A stretch of DNA of 12,032 nucleotides. Source: Brucellaceae bacterium. GTDB taxonomy: Bacteria; Pseudomonadota; Alphaproteobacteria; Rhizobiales; Rhizobiaceae. The position numbers and the translations under genes are program-made. Below, in pieces: positions 7,289-12,032 of this stretch (position 1 is the first letter of the stretch; every line of letters begins with the position of its first letter). The stretch lies in the NCBI GenBank assembly GCA_031253705.1, contig JAIRVW010000424.1, positions 1-12,032 of the forward strand, given 5' to 3'. Under the pieces are notes generated by a model that saw nothing but the letters and a program-made list of their open reading frames with translations, was not told where the DNA came from and made no database searches.

Positions 7289-7309
7289 TTGTGCCTATAT
7301 TGTGCATAA
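7289..7309 (+). promoter_or_regulatory. Tandem TTGTGC(C/A)TA repeat upstream of the mechanosensitive channel gene
   Basis: TTGTGCCTA at 7289-7297 is repeated as TTGTGCATA at 7300-7308, an 11-base step, about one helical turn. A -10-like TATATT (7296-7301) overlaps the junction, but the -35 position is poor. It could be a tandem activator site or chance similarity. It lies about 40 bases before the earliest possible start of the channel gene. Confidence 0.3.
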
Positions 7310-7348
7310 GAAGCGCTGTTTTCTGCCGGTTTATGAGGGTGTAAGTTT

Positions 7349-9952
7349 TTGCAGGTTGTTGGTTCTGCGAAAGCCTCCGAAAAAGCTAATGAAATGAATC
7401 AGAAGCAGCAATTTATTGAGAGACAGATTTTGAAGACAGTATCGGCAATTTCCCTCCGTTTTATAGTCTGCATATTGCTGCTGGTAGCCGGTGTAACCGG
7501 CGGGGGAATTGCGGGCGGAAGCTGGAATTCTGCGCAAGCGCAAACTCCGGCGCAAACTCCGGCACAAACCGGAACACAAACTCCGGCGCCAACTACTGAA
7601 CAGCCAGCACCGCCAGCTGTGCAGCCGCCCGTTGCACAGGCGATGCCGCTGAGTCTGGTCGTCCAGCAAAAGACTGTTGTTGAGGAGCTGCGCAGTCAGA
7701 TTGAGGATATCAGCAAGGCGCTGGATAAATCCAAAAACAACGACGAAATGCTGGCCAATATTAAGGTCAAGCTTGAAGCCATTTCCAAAAAGCTGCTGGA
7801 TGCCGGACTGGCATTTCGCCCGCGTCTGGCTGAGATCAATACCCGTCTGGATCAAATGGGACCGGCACCCGCAGAAGGCAAACCGGCTGAATCCGAAATT
7901 GTTGCGACAGAGCGCGCCCGCCTGAACGGTGAAAAGGCCGAGATCAACACAGTCCTCGGCTTTACCGAAGATGCATCGGTGCAGGCCAGTCAGCTGGTTG
8001 AGAAGATCGGCTCCATGCGTCGCGATCTGTTTACACAGACATTGTCGCAGCGCGTTGATATTAACACTGCGCTGGTCACTGAAGTGATCAATGCTGCAGG
8101 CTATGAAACCAAGACATTCTATTATCTGCTGAAGTCATGGTGGGATTTCACGCTTTATCCGCGTTTATGGACATTGCTGTTTGTTCTCGCCGTTTCAATT
8201 ATTCCGGCATTGGTTATTCATTTAAGTGCACGGCACTGGCTGGCTGATCTCTATGAACGCGATCCGCTGGAAGAAAAACCAAGCTATCTCAGCCGTTTGT
8301 CCGTTGCTTTCTGGTCAACGGTCATTCCGTCGCTGGCAATCGTGGTGTTTCTGGGGCTGGTCTATGTGCTGTTCCAGCGTTTCGACCTGTTGCGGCCGGA
8401 TGTGGCGCAACTGCTTGCAGCATTGTTCTCGCTGATTTGCGTGGTTATGTTCATTTACCGGCTGTCCAGAGGTGTGCTTAGTCCGGATATGCCGAACTGG
8501 CGTCTGCTGCCGATTGCGTCAGGACCGGCACAAATTCTGATCTGGTTGCTGACTGCCGCCGCGATTACCCAGAGTATTGAATATTTTCTGGAAATTCTAA
8601 ACGGCGTGATGTCGTCGCCTTTGTCGCTGACCGTGGCAAAAAGTGTGATCGGCACGGCAATGGTCGGCGCTTTGCTGTTGGCGATTGCTTTCCTCAAACC
8701 TATTCAGAACCCGAAAACCGGTGAGCTGCGCGAATGGCCGAAGCTCACAAAAATCCTTCTGATCCTGCTCGGACTGGTTCCGATTTTGGCAGCGATCTTC
8801 GGTTATATCGGTCTCGCCCGTTTTGTGGCGCAGCAGATCGTGGTGACCGGTGCATTTATTGTCACTATGTATCTTGGCTTCCTGACTGCCCGTGCGATTA
8901 CCCATGAAAAGGCTTTCGCCAATACCAGTCTGGGGCGCAAGCTGCGGGATAAGTTTAATGCCAATGAGGCCACGCTGGATCAACTGGGGCTGCTGGCGGG
9001 TATTCTGATTAATCTCATTGTTCTGGCAATCGGTGTGCCACTGGTGCTGATGCAGTTCGGTTTCCAGTGGTCGGAAATGAGCACATCCTTTATCCGCATT
9101 ATGACCGGCTTCCAGATCGGCAATTTTTCGATCTCGCTGCTGAGCATTCTGACCGGTATAGTGCTGTTCATTATGGGTTATTTCCTGACCCGCCTGTTCC
9201 AGAACTGGCTGGACGGCAGTGTAATGGCACGCGGCCGTATTGATGCCGGTGTGCGTAACTCCATCAAAACCGTGGTGGGTTATGTGGGGCTGGCGCTGTC
9301 GGGGCTGCTCGGCATTTCCGCTGCGGGTATCAATCTCTCCAGTCTGGCACTGGTGGCCGGTGGTCTTTCTCTTGGTATCGGTTTTGGTTTGCAGAACATT
9401 GTCTCGAACTTTGTTTCGGGGCTGATCCTGCTGGCCGAGCGTCCGCTGAAGGTTGGTGACTGGGTTCAGACCGGCACAGTCAGTGGTTTTGTGAAGAAGA
9501 TCAGCGTGCGTGCAACGGAAGTTGAAACCTTCCAGCGTGAGACGATCATCGTTCCGAACTCCACGCTGATCAATGATAATGTGGGGAACTGGACGCATCG
9601 CAATAAGCTCGGCCGTTCAGATATGCAGATTTTGATCGGTTATCGCACCGACGTGCGCCGGATTCAGGCGATGCTGTTTGAGATCGCCAAAGAAACGCCG
9701 CTGGTTCTGAAAAATCCGGAGCCGATGGTGTTCCTGATTAATATGACCGAGCTTGTCAGCAGCAATATGATGATGCGCTTTGAAATCCGTATTTTCCTTG
9801 CTGATATTACCAGTGCGCTCGGTGTGCGTAATGAATTGCAGTTCACGATCGTTGAGCGTTTTGCCGCTGAGGGGATCAGTGTCATGCCTTTGCCATCGCC
9901 GATTCTGTATCCGGAGCCGCATGTGAATTCGGAAGAAAACAATGAGAGCTGA
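7349..9952 (+). CDS. DUF3772-type MscS-family mechanosensitive ion channel
   Basis: This is a large MscS-like channel expected to open under membrane tension and release solutes on hypo-osmotic shock. A signal-peptide-like segment (RFIVCILLLVAGVTGGGIAGG) ends at SAQAQ (61-65). A Thr/Pro/Gln-rich linker follows (66-98), then a periplasmic, partly coiled-coil region (105-250; DUF3772 type). About ten membrane helices lie between 272 and 690. The MscS pore helix and gate are at ALVAGGLSLGIGFGLQNIV (667-685), followed by the beta domain (RPLKVGDWVQTGTVSG, 698-713; ETIIVPNSTLI, 731-741) and a cytoplasmic alpha/beta C-terminal domain. The start is uncertain: TTG 7349 follows GAGGGTG; ATG 7394 has no good ribosome site; TTG 7430 follows GAGAGA and gives a compact signal peptide beginning KTVSAISLRF. 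The gene is transcribed away from the two-helix protein and appears monocistronic. The match to MscS is firm, but its physiological trigger is not shown. Confidence 0.92.
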   Translation: MQVVGSAKASEKANEMNQKQQFIERQILKTVSAISLRFIVCILLLVAGVTGGGIAGGSWNSAQAQTPAQTPAQTGTQTPAPTTEQPAPPAVQPPVAQAMPLSLVVQQKTVVEELRSQIEDISKALDKSKNNDEMLANIKVKLEAISKKLLDAGLAFRPRLAEINTRLDQMGPAPAEGKPAESEIVATERARLNGEKAEINTVLGFTEDASVQASQLVEKIGSMRRDLFTQTLSQRVDINTALVTEVINAAGYETKTFYYLLKSWWDFTLYPRLWTLLFVLAVSIIPALVIHLSARHWLADLYERDPLEEKPSYLSRLSVAFWSTVIPSLAIVVFLGLVYVLFQRFDLLRPDVAQLLAALFSLICVVMFIYRLSRGVLSPDMPNWRLLPIASGPAQILIWLLTAAAITQSIEYFLEILNGVMSSPLSLTVAKSVIGTAMVGALLLAIAFLKPIQNPKTGELREWPKLTKILLILLGLVPILAAIFGYIGLARFVAQQIVVTGAFIVTMYLGFLTARAITHEKAFANTSLGRKLRDKFNANEATLDQLGLLAGILINLIVLAIGVPLVLMQFGFQWSEMSTSFIRIMTGFQIGNFSISLLSILTGIVLFIMGYFLTRLFQNWLDGSVMARGRIDAGVRNSIKTVVGYVGLALSGLLGISAAGINLSSLALVAGGLSLGIGFGLQNIVSNFVSGLILLAERPLKVGDWVQTGTVSGFVKKISVRATEVETFQRETIIVPNSTLINDNVGNWTHRNKLGRSDMQILIGYRTDVRRIQAMLFEIAKETPLVLKNPEPMVFLINMTELVSSNMMMRFEIRIFLADITSALGVRNELQFTIVERFAAEGISVMPLPSPILYPEPHVNSEENNES
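7539..7588 (+). repeat. Short in-frame 12-bp repeats encoding the AQTP linker
   Basis: About four imperfect copies of a unit like GCGCAAACTCCG begin near 7539, 7551, 7563 and 7575. They encode Ala-Gln-Thr-Pro-type repeats (AQTPAQTPAQTGTQTPAP) just after the signal peptide of the channel. Slippage between copies would change linker length in steps of four residues without a frameshift. Confidence 0.6.
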
Positions 9953-9992
9953 TCGGAGATTAAAGGTGAAGGCCAGAGGTTGAGAGCCGGGC

Positions 9993-10026
9993 AATCCCGA
10001 AAAGTTGTACGATTCTTTTAGGGATT
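9993..10026 (+). repeat. 12-bp hairpin downstream of the mechanosensitive channel gene
   Basis: AATCCC (9993-9998) pairs with GGGATT (10021-10026) and AAAAG (10000-10004) with CTTTT (10015-10019). One G/A mismatch lies between them and the loop has 10 bases. It starts 40 bases after the channel stop and probably marks the 3' end of that transcript, although the following bases (AAGCTTTAATTAA) are not a clean T run. Confidence 0.45.
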
Positions 10027-10051
10027 AAGCTTTAATTAACCGGCCATTCAG

Positions 10052-10078
10052 TTGCGGTTCATCGGCAATGATTATAAA
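10052..10078 (+). promoter_or_regulatory. Weak candidate promoter for the small secreted protein
   Basis: TTGCGG (10052-10057) and TATAAA (10073-10078) are separated by 15 bases, shorter than the preferred 17. They lie about 90 bases before the start codon at 10167. This is a motif match only. Confidence 0.3.
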
Positions 10079-10156
10079 TAAGGCCATGAAATGATGCGGT
10101 GCAGACAAAAATGTGACTGATACAGACCATTGAGACCGCATTGAAGTTCAGAGATT

Positions 10157-10162
10157 GAGGAG
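10157..10162 (+). promoter_or_regulatory. Ribosome binding site that fixes the start of the small secreted protein
   Basis: GAGGAG at 10157-10162 is a strong Shine-Dalgarno match four bases before ATG 10167 and 13 bases before ATG 10176. An apparent in-frame TTG at 10155 overlaps this site and so is not a credible start. Confidence 0.65.
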
Positions 10163-10166
10163 TGCT

Positions 10167-10451
10167 ATGGTGAATATGAAAAAAACCGGATTTGGCAGCC
10201 TTGTTGTGATTGCAGGCATTCTGGCAGGATCAGTGTCCGCTTTTGCTGCATCCGTCCTGAACAGCGACAGCACAGCACAGACGCTGGTTGTTACTGAAGG
10301 TTCTTCCAAGCAGCAGATTACCGTGCAGCCTGGTGAAACCGTAACGATCTGCCCGAGCGGTTGTTTTGTAACCTTTCCGAACGGCGACCGTGAAGCGCTG
10401 ACCGGTAATGAAGCAATCACGATCCTGAATGGCGGCGGCACTTATAAATAA
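10167..10451 (+). CDS. Small secreted (periplasmic) protein of unknown function
   Basis: This is a 94-residue precursor. MVNMKK is the basic n-region, residues 8-22 are the hydrophobic core, and SAFA-A (24-28) is a typical signal peptidase I site, giving a mature protein of about 67 residues. The mature part looks like a compact beta-rich domain: ASVLNSDSTAQTLVVTEG, then ITVQPGETVTICPSGCFVTF with Cys62 and Cys66 as the only cysteines, and NGDREALTGNEAITILNGG. Small exported proteins with this layout (a V-x-N-x-D opening, a C-x3-C near the middle, a GxE...I..G ending) are, as I recall, common and uncharacterised in Rhizobiales. The two cysteines could form a periplasmic disulfide. It has its own ribosome site and a strong terminator 30 bases downstream, so it is likely a single-gene transcript. 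Confidence 0.82.
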   Translation: MVNMKKTGFGSLVVIAGILAGSVSAFAASVLNSDSTAQTLVVTEGSSKQQITVQPGETVTICPSGCFVTFPNGDREALTGNEAITILNGGGTYK

Positions 10452-10480
10452 GTGTTTCTCCCTGAACTGAATGTTTTTAC

Positions 10481-10514
10481 AAGCCGCAACGGACATCACC
10501 GTTGCGGCTTTTTT
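10481..10514 (+). terminator. Rho-independent terminator after the small secreted protein gene
   Basis: A perfect 12-bp stem, AAGCCGCAACGG (10481-10492) with CCGTTGCGGCTT (10499-10510), closes a six-base ACATCA loop and runs into six T (10509-10514). It begins 30 bases after the stop codon. Confidence 0.92.
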
Positions 10515-10724
10515 ATTGCTTAATTTTTCAGGATCAGAAGCCGCGTCGCGGCGCTTTTCGGCTGTGTCGCAAACAGACCTTACAACGCATTGAACTGACA
10601 GCATAGTAAGCGAAACCGGCTATGGGCTGCTTATCCTGAGCATACCTGTGACGGGAGATTTGCGCCCTGCCACGTTGTTCCGGTGCCGCATAAAGGCATT
10701 GAAATAACAGGCTGTTTCAGAGTG

Positions 10725-10752
10725 TTGCAGTGCCGGACCGCTTTCTTAAAAT
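10725..10752 (+). promoter_or_regulatory. Candidate promoter for the dehydrogenase-like gene
   Basis: TTGCAG (10725-10730) and TAAAAT (10747-10752) are separated by 16 bases. The -10 matches the consensus at five of six positions. It lies about 37 bases before the ATG at 10789, after the upstream terminator, so a promoter is expected in this gap. The rest of 10515-10724 shows only a short GCCGC-GTC-GCGGC hairpin (10540-10552) and no gene. Confidence 0.45.
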
Positions 10753-10788
10753 AAGACGCGGCATTGTCGGTTCAGAGGAATAGATTTC

Positions 10789-12032
10789 ATGAAGACCCAT
10801 GCCCGTGCGGTGGTTATTGGTGGCGGTGTGGTAGGCGTGTCGACGCTCTATCATCTGGCGAAAAAAGGCTGGACAGATTCTGTGCTGATTGAGCGCAAGG
10901 AGCTGACTTCAGGTTCGACATGGCATGCGGCGGGGCTTCTGCCTCTGTTTAACTTAAGCTATTCGGTTGGCCAAATTCACAAATATTCCGTCAAGTTTTA
11001 TCAGGAATTGCAGAAAGAGACCGGCCTGAATGTCGGCTTCAGCAATTGCACTAATATTCGTCTGGCACGCACCAAGGATCGCTGGGACGAATATATGTAT
11101 TATGCGGGCGTCGCTGAAACCATCGGTGTGCCGGTGAAGCTGCTGACACCGGATGAAGTGAAAGAAGTCTGGCCGCTGGCAGAAACAGACGGCATTCTCG
11201 GCGCGATCCAGCATCCGGATGACGGTTATATTCAGCCTGCCGATCTCACACAGGCACTGGCAAAAGGTGCCCGCGATATGGGCGCCACGATTTACCGTTA
11301 CACTGCCGTGACCGGTATTGAACAATTGCCGGACGGCAAATGGCTGGTAAAGACCGACAAAGGCGATATTACCGCCGATCATGTTGTCTCCGCTTCCGGC
11401 AGTTTCGCTGCAAAAACCGGTAAGATGGTTGGTCTGACAGTGCCGGTTGTGCCTGTAGAGCATCAGTATATTGTTACCGAACCGCATCCGGCAGTTATGG
11501 AGCGCAAAGCCAAAGGCCTGCCGGAAATGGGCGTGCTGCGCGAGAGCGACAGCTCATGGTATATGCGTGAGGAAAACGGCGGCCTCCTGCTCGGACCTTA
11601 TGAAATCGGCGCACCGGTGTTCTATCAAGACGGCCCTTCCGATGAGAGCGAATATGAGCTGTTTCAGGAAGATCTCGAACGCCTGATGCCATATATTGAA
11701 ACCGCGATTGCGCGTGTTCCGGCTTTTGGTGAAGTGGGTATCAAAAAGGTCTATAATGGTGCCATCGCCTATACGCCGGATGGTAATCCGATTATCGGTC
11801 CTGCGCCGGGACTGAACAATTTCTGGCTGAATGAAGGTCATTCCTTCGGTGTGACAGCTGCTGGTGGTGCAGGCTGGCAGCTGGCGGAGTGGATTGTTGA
11901 AGGCGAACCATCCATTGATATGATGGGCGTTGATCCGCGTCGCTTCGGCCCTTATGTGACCGAAGGTTATCTTAAGGAAAAAGCTGAAGAAGCCTATGCC
12001 GATGTCTTCACCGTGCATTATCCGGATGAGGA
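10789..12032 (+). CDS. Dimethylglycine/sarcosine dehydrogenase-like FAD-dependent oxidoreductase, 3'-truncated by window edge
   Basis: The frame is open from ATG 10789 to the window end (414 codons plus two bases). GAGGA at 10775-10779, nine bases upstream, supports this start. The N terminus is a Rossmann FAD-binding fold, with AVVIGGGVVGVSTLYHLA containing GGGVVG at 11-16 and Glu35 for the FAD ribose. SGSTWHAAGLLP (41-52) matches the segment where mammalian dimethylglycine and sarcosine dehydrogenases carry histidine-linked FAD; the candidate residue is His46. Further matches to that family are HPDDGYIQPADLTQALAKGA, PVEHQYIVTEP, and a late PDGNPIIGPAPGLNNFW block. The last visible residues (VDPRRFGPYVTEGYLKEKAEEAY) match the linker that in these enzymes leads into the FAO_M and GcvT-like folate-binding domains, so the full protein is likely about 800 residues. 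It would oxidatively demethylate an N-methylated amino acid and pass the carbon to tetrahydrofolate. The exact substrate cannot be decided here. Confidence 0.9.
   Translation, partial: MKTHARAVVIGGGVVGVSTLYHLAKKGWTDSVLIERKELTSGSTWHAAGLLPLFNLSYSVGQIHKYSVKFYQELQKETGLNVGFSNCTNIRLARTKDRWDEYMYYAGVAETIGVPVKLLTPDEVKEVWPLAETDGILGAIQHPDDGYIQPADLTQALAKGARDMGATIYRYTAVTGIEQLPDGKWLVKTDKGDITADHVVSASGSFAAKTGKMVGLTVPVVPVEHQYIVTEPHPAVMERKAKGLPEMGVLRESDSSWYMREENGGLLLGPYEIGAPVFYQDGPSDESEYELFQEDLERLMPYIETAIARVPAFGEVGIKKVYNGAIAYTPDGNPIIGPAPGLNNFWLNEGHSFGVTAAGGAGWQLAEWIVEGEPSIDMMGVDPRRFGPYVTEGYLKEKAEEAYADVFTVHYPDE

Noticed and set aside
8597..9598. Minus-strand open frame of 333 codons
   Set aside because: It is antisense to the conserved membrane and pore region of the mechanosensitive channel, and its His/Gln/Thr-rich composition is typical of antisense shadows.
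10094..10141. ATGCGGT (10094-10100) and ACCGCAT (10135-10141) as a riboswitch-like leader of the small secreted protein
   Set aside because: This is only a 7-bp stem closing a 34-base loop with no recognisable riboswitch core. Chance pairing is likely.
10954..12018. Two minus-strand frames opposite the dehydrogenase-like gene
   Set aside because: The plus strand carries an uninterrupted, well-conserved FAD-dependent oxidoreductase across the same interval.

Overview
The window looks like chromosomal DNA of an alphaproteobacterium of the order Rhizobiales (Hyphomicrobiales), most like the Brucellaceae. This rests on three things: SecD and SecF are fused in one polypeptide; a large DUF3772-type MscS channel is present; and an intergenic palindrome carries the GAGCAT...CGAAAAGTG...CGGTTTTCGG...ATGCTC core I associate with rhizobial/Brucella intergenic repeats. 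The organism call is inference. No phage, plasmid, transposase, CRISPR or tRNA/rRNA gene was seen, and the content is mostly core and housekeeping.

Layout. Positions 1-596 (+) hold the 3' two-thirds of a branched-chain amino acid aminotransferase, closed by a perfect palindromic terminator (617-650) that also serves the facing gene. Positions 686-3576 (-) hold a YbhN/UPF0104-type membrane protein and, upstream of it, a YbaL-type K+/H+ antiporter with a C-terminal NAD-binding (RCK) domain. Positions 3577-3918 are a gene-free but highly structured spacer: a 39-bp dyad just upstream of the antiporter start, a second hairpin, and a 132-bp nested palindromic repeat next to the secDF stop. Positions 3919-6453 (-) encode the fused SecDF translocase accessory protein, preceded by an unrecognised two-helix membrane protein (6577-7074, -). 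Positions 7075-7348 are a divergent promoter region. Positions 7349-9952 (+) encode a DUF3772/MscS mechanosensitive channel. Positions 10167-10451 (+) encode a small secreted protein with its own rho-independent terminator. From 10789 to the window end (+) runs the N-terminal half of a dimethylglycine/sarcosine dehydrogenase-like flavoprotein.

The genes do not form one pathway. Most of them act at the cell envelope: ion antiport, osmotic release, protein export, membrane proteins of unknown role and a periplasmic small protein. They are flanked by two amino-acid/one-carbon metabolism enzymes. I found no convincing new multi-gene system. The parts least explained by known families are the structured spacer at 3577-3918, the two-helix protein upstream of secDF, and the small secreted protein.
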